From DATJGF01 sp035495315 (GTDB lineage: Bacteria > Verrucomicrobiota > Verrucomicrobiia > Limisphaerales > UBA8199), in assembly GCA_035495315.1 (NCBI GenBank), contig DATJGF010000036.1, forward strand, positions 1 to 64,000: a stretch of 64,000 bases of DNA, given 5' to 3'. Made by a program: the position numbers and the translations under genes. Below, piece by piece: positions 53,651-61,942 of the stretch. How positions within the stretch are numbered: position 1 is the stretch's first letter; each line of letters begins with the position of its first letter. Under the pieces are notes generated by a model, which had not been told where the DNA came from, searched no databases, and saw only the letters and a program-made list of their open reading frames with translations.

Positions 53651-53880
53651 AAAGTCAAAAACGTATTTAACCCCTAAACACTAACTCGGCAGCCTCGAGA
53701 CTTAATGAGGACTTGACGCGCGCTGCCGACCTCTGTTGTGGCTCCGGTTGCTCCTAATCCGCATTGGCCCTTCCAGAGCAATACGAGGAGCGAGTGTGAG
53801 TCCCTATTTATACAGGAGCGATCTTAAGCGATGGAGGAAACTCCTTCCGCCGGGCAGCCTCACAGGACTGGGTTAGTGCG

Positions 53881-54723
53881 TCAACGCGCAAGCTCGAACA
53901 CCGCCCCCTCAGCCGCCGCCGTGACCGCGAAAGGAGGGGCGGCCTGTGCGATAGCTACAGCCATCAGACGGTCCAAGGTGGTATCGTCATGCGCCGGATC
54001 GTGGTGAAACGCCACCAGGTGTTTCGTCCGCGCTAAAGCCGCGAACTGGAGCGCGTGCGCAATAGAACTGTGCCCCCAGCCGACGCGCGCGGTGTATTCC
54101 TCATCCGTGTACTGGGCGTCATGGATCAGCAGGTCCGCCTCCTCGGCCAGTAACTGGCCCGAGGTCCACTCGGCTGGCAGCCGGAGGCAGTTTTGGCCGA
54201 GGGCCGGTTCATGATCCGACATATACGCAATTACACCTTGCCGACCAGTTATGCGGTAGCCCACTGTGGGGCCAGGATGGCAGATTAGGTTTGTGGCGAT
54301 CTCGAACTCACCGATTCGAGCGGACGCGCAAGGCACTTCGTGCAACTCCAAATTGCATGGCAAGTCGCGCAAGGGAACGGGAAAAAGGGGCGCCGACAGA
54401 TAGCGCATGAGGCGTGTCCGCAGACTCAGCGTCGCACTGGCCGGTCCCCAAATATGTACCTCCATTGCGGGATTGAATAGCGGACCGAAAAAGCCGAGCC
54501 CCTGAATGTGGTCCATGTGCAAATGAGTCAATAAAACGTCGACGCGCCGAAGGCCCGGCGGCAAGGCCATTCCCAGGGCCCGTATACCTGTGCCAGCGTC
54601 GAGGATAAGTCGCGCGCCGGCCTCCCCAATTACCTCCACGCATGAGGTGTTGCCGCCATAACGGGCGGTGTCCCGGCCCGGCGTCGCCAGCGATCCGCGC
54701 GTTCCCCACATCACCACTTTCAT
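53881..54723 (-). CDS. MBL-fold metallo-hydrolase (cyclic phosphodiesterase/PhnP-like)
   Basis: A 280-residue metallo-beta-lactamase-fold enzyme. It opens MKVVMWGTRGSLATPGRDTARYGGNTSCVEV, the family pattern of the PhnP/phosphoribosyl cyclic phosphodiesterase group. The metal ligands are LLTHLHMDHIQGLGFF (HxHxDH), the later LICHPGPTVGYRI and IAYMSDHEP, and LLIHDAQYTDEEY then FHHDPAHDD. The ATG at 54723 overlaps the PAS-gene stop by four bases. The frame continues in front of it only through the previous gene. Substrate unknown; relatives cleave cyclic phosphate esters or act on signalling nucleotides. Confidence 0.87.
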   Translation of the reverse strand: MKVVMWGTRGSLATPGRDTARYGGNTSCVEVIGEAGARLILDAGTGIRALGMALPPGLRRVDVLLTHLHMDHIQGLGFFGPLFNPAMEVHIWGPASATLSLRTRLMRYLSAPLFPVPLRDLPCNLELHEVPCASARIGEFEIATNLICHPGPTVGYRITGRQGVIAYMSDHEPALGQNCLRLPAEWTSGQLLAEEADLLIHDAQYTDEEYTARVGWGHSSIAHALQFAALARTKHLVAFHHDPAHDDTTLDRLMAVAIAQAAPPFAVTAAAEGAVFELAR

Positions 54724-55220
54724 GACTTGGGCGCCTCCCAAAATATCGCCACGGCCCCGAGCAATCGGCCGGTCCTGCCCACGATCGGGAAGGCGCACAC
54801 CTGGATGTCGCGCTCGACTTGGTCTAACCCGCGAATCCGCAAGTCCCCGAGGGTCGGTCGCCTTTCGCGCAGCGCAATGACCAGCGGCACCTTCTCGGGC
54901 GGCAGCGGGTGATTTTGATGGTCGGTGGGTACAAAAGCGGTTGCCCATTGCTGGGTAGTGAGCTCGCCGGTTTCCTCGAAGCGCTGGCCCAACAGCAGTT
55001 CCGCCGGTTCGTTGTAAAAGAGGAGCGTGCCTTGAGCGTTGACGATGAAAATCGGCATGGCCAGGCAATCAGCCAGCTGCCGCATCAGAATCAGCTCGAG
55101 TTCCTTATGCGCGACGCGCTGGCGCCGGGGCTTTCCTTTAGGCCGCGGCCGCCGATATTCGCTGTCAGGGTTTTTTCGGTGACGCGTACCCAAACGGTGC
55201 GGTTTGTTTTGGGCGAGCAT
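54720..55220 (-). CDS. PAS-domain protein without an output domain
   Basis: A 166-residue protein. A basic, disordered N-terminal tail (about residues 1-40, rich in Arg and Lys) leads into a single PAS fold (MRQLADCLAMPIFIVNAQGTLLFYNEPAELLLGQ, then ERDIQVCAFPIVGRTGRLLGAVAIF). It has no kinase, cyclase or helix-turn-helix. It overlaps the MBL hydrolase gene by four bases (ATGA), so the two are almost certainly co-translated. The PAS protein may act as a sensor that controls or binds the hydrolase. Confidence 0.8.
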   Translation of the reverse strand: MLAQNKPHRLGTRHRKNPDSEYRRPRPKGKPRRQRVAHKELELILMRQLADCLAMPIFIVNAQGTLLFYNEPAELLLGQRFEETGELTTQQWATAFVPTDHQNHPLPPEKVPLVIALRERRPTLGDLRIRGLDQVERDIQVCAFPIVGRTGRLLGAVAIFWEAPKS

Positions 55221-55546
55221 GGTAGTTGTCTTTACTAATGCCGTACTTAAGGTTTGCTTTCAACTCCGACTCGCCGGCAAATCCGGGATGGACATGTCCG
55301 AAGTGAGGTCCGAAGTTGGGGACCGCAGAGACGGGGAAAGGGAGGGAAAGGCAACCAGGTGGCGAAACAACAATCAGACAAACCGCAGCCAAAGACAAAC
55401 TATTTGTCGGCTTGCAATATACGGAGCGGGCGGTGTAGGCTATCACGAAACGGAGTTAGTAATGAGCGCCTTACGCAAGCTCGTCAATGACATTTCCGGC
55501 GCTCAATAAACGGACCGCTGCTTTTTAATCCTAGTTAGGCCTAATC
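55221..55546. other. Intergenic region before the candidate cassette array
   Basis: No convincing gene; frames of up to 100 codons here lack protein-like features. A hairpin pairs GAGCGCC (55464-55470) with GGCGCTC (55498-55504). It is followed by GTTAGGC at 55534-55540, which matches the integron core GTTRRRY, six bases before the next gene's ATG. Confidence 0.4.
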
Positions 55547-55978
55547 ATGCACTCAGCAATACAGCTTCTGGTGTTTTGGGCACTTGCCTACTTCACGCTT
55601 TGCGTGGCTCTTACGCTACTAAACGTCTTCTATAGCGTGATTGGTAACGACCTCACCTTACGGAGTCTTGGGCAAGAAGCCACAATGGCTGGCATTGCCT
55701 CCCTGATTGAGGCAGCGGGAGCATGGTTGGTCGTTTCGTTCGTCCCTACTGCATCGCGTGCGCTCGTTATTCCGGCGCTCATTGTTGCGATTATCTACAA
55801 ACTCGGTCACCTCGAAGATTGGAGTCGTTATGACGTCGCTCTGTTTCTGATGTTTCAGCTAGTCCTCGTGTGCTCAGGTGTTTCCTTGTACTTTGGCCAT
55901 TTCCTGACAGCGATTATGATCTTGGCCATCTTTGGTGCGATTTTAGGCGTCATCGCCAGCATCGCGAAAAGTCTATGA
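55547..55978 (+). CDS. Hypothetical four-helix membrane protein
   Basis: A 143-residue protein made almost entirely of four hydrophobic helices (LLVFWALAYFTLCVALTLL, MAGIASLIEAAGAWLVVSFV, ALVIPALIVAIIYKL and FLMFQLVLVCSGVSLYFG) plus a fifth C-terminal one (AIMILAIFGAILGVIASIA). It is an integral membrane protein of unknown family. The ATG lies six bases after a GTTAGGC core, and the stop TGA overlaps the start of an attC-like structure (55971-56117), so it could be a mobile cassette gene. It has no other obvious partner. Confidence 0.7.
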   Translation: MHSAIQLLVFWALAYFTLCVALTLLNVFYSVIGNDLTLRSLGQEATMAGIASLIEAAGAWLVVSFVPTASRALVIPALIVAIIYKLGHLEDWSRYDVALFLMFQLVLVCSGVSLYFGHFLTAIMILAIFGAILGVIASIAKSL

Positions 55979-56117
55979 GATCCGAATTCGGGCCTGACTT
56001 TTCACTGGAGGCAACAGGCGCCGTCCTGTTGGGTTTCAGCAGCCAACCAAGATTCGCTGCTTCGAGGCTTCGTCGTGGCGCCGCCTCCAGCGCCTGTGCC
56101 TTAGTTTCGGGTTAGAC
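55971..56117. repeat. attC-like imperfect palindrome (candidate integron recombination site)
   Basis: The 147-bp structure starts GTCTATG overlapping the membrane-gene stop and ends with core GTTAGAC (56111-56117). The outer pairs are GTCTA/TAGAC and CCGAA/TTCGG. Inside, CTGGAGGC and GGCGCC (56005-56022, with a 4-nt extrahelical AACA) pair with GGCGCCGCCTCCAG (56077-56090), and AGCAGC pairs with GCTGCT. Paired R and L boxes with an unpaired bulge are what attC sites look like. The GTG of the next gene is five bases after the core. Confidence 0.45.
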
Positions 56118-56122
56118 CTGCG

Positions 56123-56566
56123 GTGAAAGATCGGACTCTATGGCAATGTAAGAAGTGCGGGCGCTGTTTTGCGAATCGCAACCAGCCGCACTCCTGCGGG
56201 CGACATGATCTCAAGCATCATTTTCGCGGGAAGCGGCCAGAGATTCGAGCGCTTTTCGACCAAGTAGTCGCCGCCATTCGCGCCCTGGGACCGGTGCGCA
56301 TCGTTCCAGAGAAGACGCGGATTGCCTTTCAAGTACGCATGTCATTTGCGCAAGTGACGCCACGAACGAATTGGCTTGACGGTCACGTGGTGCTGGCACG
56401 GCGGTTCGAGCACTCTCGCTTCCGCGATGTGCAGACCATCTCGCCGCGTAATCATGTTCACACTTTTCGGCTCACGAGACCCAGTGATGTGGACGCGCAG
56501 TTTTGCGCATGGCTAGCCGAAGCCTACGCTGTCGGCGAGCAGCGTCACATTCAAGAGCTGTTTTAA
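56123..56566 (+). CDS. DUF5655-type protein
   Basis: A 147-residue protein. An N-terminal CxxC...H segment (WQCKKCGRCFANRNQPHSC) suggests a small zinc ribbon. It is followed by a DUF5655-like domain (LFDQVVAAIRALGPVRIVPEKTRIAF, then HTFRLTRPSDVDAQFCAWLAEAY). DUF5655 proteins have unknown function; some occur with endonuclease-like or transport partners. The start is a GTG five bases after an integron-type core. No attC-like palindrome was found after its stop. Confidence 0.78.
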   Translation: MKDRTLWQCKKCGRCFANRNQPHSCGRHDLKHHFRGKRPEIRALFDQVVAAIRALGPVRIVPEKTRIAFQVRMSFAQVTPRTNWLDGHVVLARRFEHSRFRDVQTISPRNHVHTFRLTRPSDVDAQFCAWLAEAYAVGEQRHIQELF

Positions 56567-56711
56567 CGGGAACGGAGTCAGTCAGTGATATTGTCATAGC
56601 CAAAGTGTTGACTGGTTTCGAGCGAGGTGGCTGAGCGACAGCGTGGTCATATCCGGTAGAGCAGATGAGGCAGGGTGCGCGCGTGCGCATGCGCAATCGC
56701 TGTGCAAGCTC

Positions 56712-56777
56712 AAAGATTCGAGATAACGTGCGGCATCCCCTGAGCCGCTGAGGGTTTCACCCCATACCCGAATCTTT
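56712..56777. terminator. Long hairpin ending in a T-run
   Basis: AAAGATTCG (56712-56720) and CGAATCTTT (56769-56777) form a 9-bp closing stem, followed by TTT. The loop is about 48 bp and contains a further CCTGAGC/GCTGAGG stretch. It lies 28 bp before the CheY-like gene, so it could be a terminator of the upstream gene or a leader structure; neither is proved. Confidence 0.35.
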
Positions 56778-56804
56778 TTTCCAGGTGTTTTGTTTCCGTA
56801 AGCA

Positions 56805-57281
56805 ATGCCCGAGCGTTCTGTGTTCTTGTTGGTCGAAGATGACGAGTACGACATTTTCCTCGTCCGGCGTGCCTTCTCCAAATCCAACCTTCGGAACCCG
56901 CTCATGGTCGTCAGCAGTGGTGAAGAAGCGACGGACTATTTCATGGGCGTGGGTGCCTACAGGAACAGATCAGAATATCCGCTCCCTTCGCTGGTGTTGC
57001 TCGACCTTAAAATGCCAGGCATGGGCGGAATTGAGTTCTTAAGATGGCTGCGCCAGCAACCTGGATACGGCACAACCCGAGTTGTGGTGCTGACTTCTTC
57101 CAATTTGATGCAGGACGTCAAAGCCGCGTATCAGGCGGGGGCAAATTCCTTCCTTACGAAGCCGGCGGACTTTGAGAGCTTCGTTCATATAGCTACTGCG
57201 CTGAGCGGCTACTGGCTGCGAACGGATACAGAGCCAGTAACGGAGAGGGCTTCCGAAACACCCGTCGTCTCTGGGAGTTAG
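56805..57281 (+). CDS. Stand-alone CheY-like response regulator
   Basis: A 158-residue receiver domain without an output domain. The acidic pocket is E11/D12/D13, the phospho-acceptor is D67 in LVLLDLKMPGMGG, and the switch residues are Thr/Ser in VVLTSSN and Lys in FLTKPADF. The loop GVGAYRNRSEYPLPS marks the Rcp1-like subgroup, which usually works with phytochrome-type or hybrid kinases. No kinase gene is adjacent. The C-terminal 20 residues are disordered. Confidence 0.9.
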   Translation: MPERSVFLLVEDDEYDIFLVRRAFSKSNLRNPLMVVSSGEEATDYFMGVGAYRNRSEYPLPSLVLLDLKMPGMGGIEFLRWLRQQPGYGTTRVVVLTSSNLMQDVKAAYQAGANSFLTKPADFESFVHIATALSGYWLRTDTEPVTERASETPVVSGS

Positions 57282-57333
57282 TTGGGACGATTCTTCTTCA
57301 CAAGCGCCCGGCTGGCGAGTCAAAGTGACGCCG

Positions 57334-59247
57334 ATGCGGCGCAACTTAGCATTCGAGTCTTCCAGGCCCAGGCAGCACGTCGCAGTCTTCGCCCTCGTGG
57401 GAGTGGTCTTTCTGGCCCGCGCATCGGCGTACGGCGAGTTGTCGTTGCCGAAGATTTTTGGCAGCCATATGTTGGTTCAACGCGGCGAACCGGTGCGGAT
57501 ATGGGGTAAATGCGATCCCAACGGCACCGTGCAGGTTAGCTTTGAATCCCGACAAGCTACCGCCCACGCAGCGAATGACGGGAACTGGCAGGTCTCATTG
57601 GACGCCGTGCCTGCCGGCGGTCCGTACACGCTGACGGTCCGTGCGGCGACAGAGGTTGTCACGCTCACCAATGTTCTTTGCGGAGATTTATGGCTTTGTT
57701 CTGGTCAATCGAACATGCAAATGCCGGTGAAGGAGGTCAGCCCGATCGAGCAAAAGGCGGTGTTGATGGAGCGGCCGCGTGTTCGCCTGTGTAGCGTTGC
57801 CAAGGCCCCAAGTTCAAAGCCGCTGGCGTCGGCGGATATTCAATGGCGCGCCTATACTCGGGATTCGGCTCGGGACTTTTCGGCCGTGGCCTGTTTTTTC
57901 GTCAATGAACTACTGAAAGACCCGTTGGCCGACGTGCCGATTGGCCTGGTGGATAGCTCTTTTGGGGGCACGACCTGCGAGGCCTGGATTCCTGGACCGG
58001 CGCTAACAGTTTTCAACACGAACGATCTGCACGACTCGATGTTTGGCATCAAGCCGGCCCATATCTATAACGCGATGATTGCACCGTTGGGTGAGACAAA
58101 GTTCAAAGGTGTCGTCTGGTATCAAGGGGAAAGCAACTCGGCGCATCCGGAAACTTATCCCGCTTTGCTCGGCACCATGATCGCCGAATGGCGCAAGCAA
58201 CTGGGCCAGCCGCGACTCCCTTTTTTCATCGTACAATTGCCCGATTACGCGAACGCGTGGGGAGGCTATTACTGGCCCTGGATTCGCGAGGCGCAGGCCA
58301 AGGCAGTGCAATCCATTCCAGACACCGCGCTCGTCGTGTCAATTGGCACAACCGACGGATTCAACCTGCACCCGAAGGAAAAACTGGAGATTGGCCGGCA
58401 GGCTGCCTTGCTAGCCCGCAGGGTTGCCTACGCGGAAGATATCGTGGCATCCGGCCCGGTTTTCAAGAGCGCGACTGTGGAGGGTCCGGCTATTCGCGTG
58501 GCGTTTGACGCCGGCGACGAAGGCCTGACGAGCAACGGCACGGACGGAGTGAAGGGTTTTGCGGTAGCCGGGGGGGACGGGGAATATCATTTTGCCGAGG
58601 GCCGGATTGAGAGTGGCAGCGTGGTAGTCCGAAGCGAAGAGGTGTCGCGGCCGCAGACGGTGCGCTACGCGTGGGGAGCGATGCCACAGGCGACTTTGAT
58701 CAATCGGACCGGTCTGCCGGCGGCTCCGTTCCGGACGGACACATTGCCATGCTCGAATGTGGAGATCCAAAGACAACAGGTGGCCCGTCGCGTCGCCACC
58801 TCGTCGTACGAGATTGTGGTCGATGCGAACGGTATGCCAAGCAGCCTCTTGATTCATGGCATGCAGTTCCTCTCGAACGAAGCGGGCGTGGCGGGTGGTG
58901 CCAGCATACCAGGTTTCTGGGGACCAAGGTCGCTCAATCAGATCCGCGAGGTCGGTCCGCGGCTGCTGGCCTGCAGCGACGACGAGGTGACGCTGCAAAC
59001 GGTTTTTGACGAAACGTCGTTGCAATGGAGGATCCAGAACCGCGCCAAGGATCCAATTACGTTTCAGTTGGCGCTCTCACCGCAGGTGAAGGTGCTGGAT
59101 TCAGCGAGCGACGGCTCCGTGACCGTGGCTCGTGGAACGAATCAGGTGACCCTGACAGGATTTGAGTCCATTACCAACACACCAACCGGGGCTTGGCTGC
59201 TCAGCCTGGTCAAGCCCGGCACGGCGAAATCAATTTCGTTGAAATAG
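57334..59247 (+). CDS. Secreted sialate O-acetylesterase-type (SASA) protein
   Basis: A 637-residue exported enzyme. The signal peptide lies in HVAVFALVGVVFLARASAYG. It has the DUF303/SASA architecture: an N-terminal beta domain (LPKIFGSHMLVQRGEPVRIWG), the catalytic domain with GQSNM, nucleophile S126, and the YQGESNSAHPETYPALLGTM block. The family removes O-acetyl groups from sialic acid or xylan-type sugars; the exact substrate is unknown. A C-terminal domain of about 150 residues has a beta-sandwich look. The ATG at 57334 follows an alternative GTG at 57325. A glycosidase gene follows, so glycan degradation is the likely theme. Confidence 0.88.
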   Translation: MRRNLAFESSRPRQHVAVFALVGVVFLARASAYGELSLPKIFGSHMLVQRGEPVRIWGKCDPNGTVQVSFESRQATAHAANDGNWQVSLDAVPAGGPYTLTVRAATEVVTLTNVLCGDLWLCSGQSNMQMPVKEVSPIEQKAVLMERPRVRLCSVAKAPSSKPLASADIQWRAYTRDSARDFSAVACFFVNELLKDPLADVPIGLVDSSFGGTTCEAWIPGPALTVFNTNDLHDSMFGIKPAHIYNAMIAPLGETKFKGVVWYQGESNSAHPETYPALLGTMIAEWRKQLGQPRLPFFIVQLPDYANAWGGYYWPWIREAQAKAVQSIPDTALVVSIGTTDGFNLHPKEKLEIGRQAALLARRVAYAEDIVASGPVFKSATVEGPAIRVAFDAGDEGLTSNGTDGVKGFAVAGGDGEYHFAEGRIESGSVVVRSEEVSRPQTVRYAWGAMPQATLINRTGLPAAPFRTDTLPCSNVEIQRQQVARRVATSSYEIVVDANGMPSSLLIHGMQFLSNEAGVAGGASIPGFWGPRSLNQIREVGPRLLACSDDEVTLQTVFDETSLQWRIQNRAKDPITFQLALSPQVKVLDSASDGSVTVARGTNQVTLTGFESITNTPTGAWLLSLVKPGTAKSISLK

Positions 59248-59294
59248 CACGGAGCCTGAGAGCTATCCATGAGCAATCGACTCACCGCCAGGTC

Positions 59295-59370
59295 TTGGAG
59301 TGCGCCAGTCCCCTGGCGCTTTTGGATGGCGCGTCGTGATCGACAGCGCCAGGGGACTGGCGCACTCCAA
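59295..59370. repeat. Family-D palindromic element, copy 3 (perfect 26-bp arms)
   Basis: The arm TTGGAGTGCGCCAGTCCCCT-GGCGCT (59295-59320) is repeated in exact reverse complement at 59345-59370, around a 24-bp spacer. Copies 1 and 2 are at 4487-4558 and 45174-45260. It lies between the esterase and the glycosidase gene; a reading frame passes through it and would give the glycosidase a false N-terminal extension. Confidence 0.88.
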
Positions 59371-59403
59371 AACGCTGCCGCCCGTCTAACGCGCCCGCGG
59401 TTT

Positions 59404-61668
59404 ATGGTTCTAATGTGCATTAATAAAGCACTGATTGTTCTCGTACTGTCGTGGATCAGCCTGCCGGCAGTCCAGAAACGGGCTTTTGGTTCCCAAGCGA
59501 TTGCACTGCCGGCGGGTGTCCCGCCGCTCGATGAGCTGGCGGGAGATTGGAAGACGCGAGAGGAGTTGGCGCAGTATCCATCCATTCATAACTTCAAGGC
59601 CGAGCTGCTCGTGAACAAGGATTTCGCGAGTGTGAGCTGGGTCGCATCGCCGCCGTTCTCACAAGGATTTCACAGCGGCGCACTCAAGCTCAACGGCCAG
59701 GTGCCACTGGTCGAAAAATTCCGCTGGTATCCGTACCAATCGGTGCGTGCTGGAACTGCCGACGGCTTGGCGATTCAAACAATCAACCGCATGGTGTTTG
59801 ATGACTGCGGCGTACTGTGGCGAGTGACCCTGTCCAATACGCAACCAGGGGAGGTGGTCGGGCAAGTCTCGATTGATCTGATCGGAGCCATCAGCCGTTT
59901 GACGGCGAGTAATTCCTGGGACTGGGCCTTTGCGCAACCCGGCACAAACGGTCCGAAACGACGCTATGAAGAAACTGAAGCGGCCCGTGAGTCCGTCGAC
60001 AAAATCCCGGCTGAGCACCCGAGCAACGCGGAGGATTACAGGGGGAGCATTGCGGCTTCAGGAAAGGTATTAATCATTCGCGACACCAGGACTCAGGCAG
60101 AAACCGCGTTCGCCTTTCGCGACAAACCAGGCGGGCTCGTGTCGGATGGGCATCACGGGACCGCGACGTGGAATGTGCGCCTGGCTCCGGCTAAAACGGC
60201 GGAGCTCGACTTCGTTATGGCGTTCGGCGAACCCGGGAAAGCCGAGCGGCTGGCAGCCCGCTGGGCAAAACAATTCGACATTGTTTTTGGCGATGCGAAG
60301 CGGCTCTGGCAACAGCGCTACGCGCAAGTTTTCACACCGCGCAACGGTTTTTTTGAGGGCAACCTTCCGGTGCTCCAGACGGAGGACCCGGCGATCCGGC
60401 GCAATTATTACATGGGCGTCGTGACGATGCTGTTAATGTTGCGCGATCAACTTCCCTATAATCCGCGCGTCTTTCTGGCGGGCGGGCCGCGTTACGGGGC
60501 CTCGGTGATGTTCATTTGGGATACCGGGATGATGGATACGCTTTTCGCGCTGCTGGAACCACGCGTCATGCGCGACTATGTGATGAAAACCCTGCAGTGG
60601 GACCTGGATAAGTTTCTGGCCTTTGACTACTACGGCAACCGCGCATTTGGCTACCGCTATGTGGCGAACTACCCGATGCTATTCCGTATCGCGACCACTT
60701 ACGTGCGGGTCACAGGTGACCGCGCATTCTTGAATCGAAAAGTCGGCTCCAAGACGGTGCTGGAACACCTGGACCGACTGGCCACGCATTATCGAGATTA
60801 CCTGATGGCCGATGGTGGCTTGGCTGATTTTGGTGGTGATCCTTGGCATTTCCTCGAATGCGTGCCCACTTACATTCACGCGACGGCGGGATTTAATGCG
60901 GCCTACGTCACGATGCTGCGCGATATGGCCGACCTTTATGAATTTGAGGGAAACAAGCCGTTGGCTGAGCAACGCCGGGCAGCGGCTGAGAAACTGCTCG
61001 TGGCGATCTACCCGCAGCTTTACGTTGCCGGCAAGGGGTTCTGGCAAAGCCGTTATCCGGATGGCCGACAATTTGACATGCGCCATTGTCTGGATTTTCA
61101 GTTTGTGGCCCAGGGCATTGGCCCGGATCTGCCGGCGCCAGTGCGAAAGGAAATGCGGCATTTTGTCGCTCAGGAATTGCTGATGAAGAACTGGATGCGC
61201 GCCCAGTCGCTGCAAGATCCGGCTGCGGAACAATCCGACCGTCCGGATCATGGTCCGATGGGCGCCTATTCCGGGTGGCCCCCCGAAACCGTTGACGGCT
61301 TGTGCCATCTTGGTTTTTGGAAGGATGCCCTGGATTTTTACCGGCGCTGCGAGGCCGCGGCTCATGAGGGCGCGTTTTCCCAGGGCGCCGAATTCTACGG
61401 GCCGCAAAAGAAGGAGTATGACGCGCCGGTACGGATCGCCACGGCCGGGACGATCTGTCGCGAAGCGGTGTGCGGAGCGGATTTCACCGACGTGATGATT
61501 CGCACAATCTTCGGTTTTCATCCGAGTCTGAATTTGAATCGAGAAAATCCGCTTTGGGCCGCGGACCAGGACCGGACATTCTCAGCCAAACTGGAGCATG
61601 TGCGATGGGGCAACCGGCTTATCACGATTGTCTCTGGCCCGCGAGGACTGCGGTTTGAGAAGGAATGA
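59404..61668 (+). CDS. Secreted (alpha/alpha)6 glycoside hydrolase (six-hairpin type)
   Basis: A 754-residue exported protein. The start at 59404 gives a signal peptide (NKALIVLVLSWISLPAV); the frame reaches back to 59269 only through the repeat. An N-terminal beta-sandwich domain (about residues 60-250) precedes an (alpha/alpha)6 barrel (about 300-720). The catalytic-type stretches FIWDTGMMDTLFALLEP, ADFGGDPWHFLECVPTYIHATAGF and GPMGAYSGWPPETVDGL hold conserved acidic residues of GH63/GH15-like six-hairpin glycosidases. It probably trims a plant or algal glycan together with the upstream esterase. Exact family not certain. Confidence 0.83.
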   Translation: MVLMCINKALIVLVLSWISLPAVQKRAFGSQAIALPAGVPPLDELAGDWKTREELAQYPSIHNFKAELLVNKDFASVSWVASPPFSQGFHSGALKLNGQVPLVEKFRWYPYQSVRAGTADGLAIQTINRMVFDDCGVLWRVTLSNTQPGEVVGQVSIDLIGAISRLTASNSWDWAFAQPGTNGPKRRYEETEAARESVDKIPAEHPSNAEDYRGSIAASGKVLIIRDTRTQAETAFAFRDKPGGLVSDGHHGTATWNVRLAPAKTAELDFVMAFGEPGKAERLAARWAKQFDIVFGDAKRLWQQRYAQVFTPRNGFFEGNLPVLQTEDPAIRRNYYMGVVTMLLMLRDQLPYNPRVFLAGGPRYGASVMFIWDTGMMDTLFALLEPRVMRDYVMKTLQWDLDKFLAFDYYGNRAFGYRYVANYPMLFRIATTYVRVTGDRAFLNRKVGSKTVLEHLDRLATHYRDYLMADGGLADFGGDPWHFLECVPTYIHATAGFNAAYVTMLRDMADLYEFEGNKPLAEQRRAAAEKLLVAIYPQLYVAGKGFWQSRYPDGRQFDMRHCLDFQFVAQGIGPDLPAPVRKEMRHFVAQELLMKNWMRAQSLQDPAAEQSDRPDHGPMGAYSGWPPETVDGLCHLGFWKDALDFYRRCEAAAHEGAFSQGAEFYGPQKKEYDAPVRIATAGTICREAVCGADFTDVMIRTIFGFHPSLNLNRENPLWAADQDRTFSAKLEHVRWGNRLITIVSGPRGLRFEKE

Positions 61669-61713
61669 ACCTTATCTCATGTAGGGACGGCGGCCGGCCG
61701 GTACGTGTTTAGC

Positions 61714-61851
61714 GTAGCGCAGAGTTTTACTCTGCTGTACCGCAGGGTTCTACTCTCCTATGCGACAGAGAAAACCCAATGCCACGTGATTGAAAGCCGC
61801 CTCTCTGCCGACTGAAAGTCGGCGGTATAGCAGAGTTAAACTCTGCGCTAC
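61714..61851. repeat. Family-B palindromic element, copy 2
   Basis: Arms at 61714-61743 and 61822-61851 pair over 30 bp with two mismatches, and their sequence matches copy 1 at 44479-44612. The inner hairpin GCCGACT-GAA-AGTCGGC is conserved between the copies, whereas the middle spacer differs. The element lies between the converging glycosidase and Lnt genes. Confidence 0.85.
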
Positions 61852-61942
61852 GAGGCGCGATGGCGGACGGTACGCCAAACACACACCTGCGCTGAGCGGA
61901 TTTGGCGCAGGAATCACGGGCGGTGCGCCCGGCGATCGCGCC

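Noticed and set aside
59269..59403. An N-terminal extension of the glycosidase
   Set aside because: It is translated from the family-D inverted repeat; the signal peptide starts at 59404.
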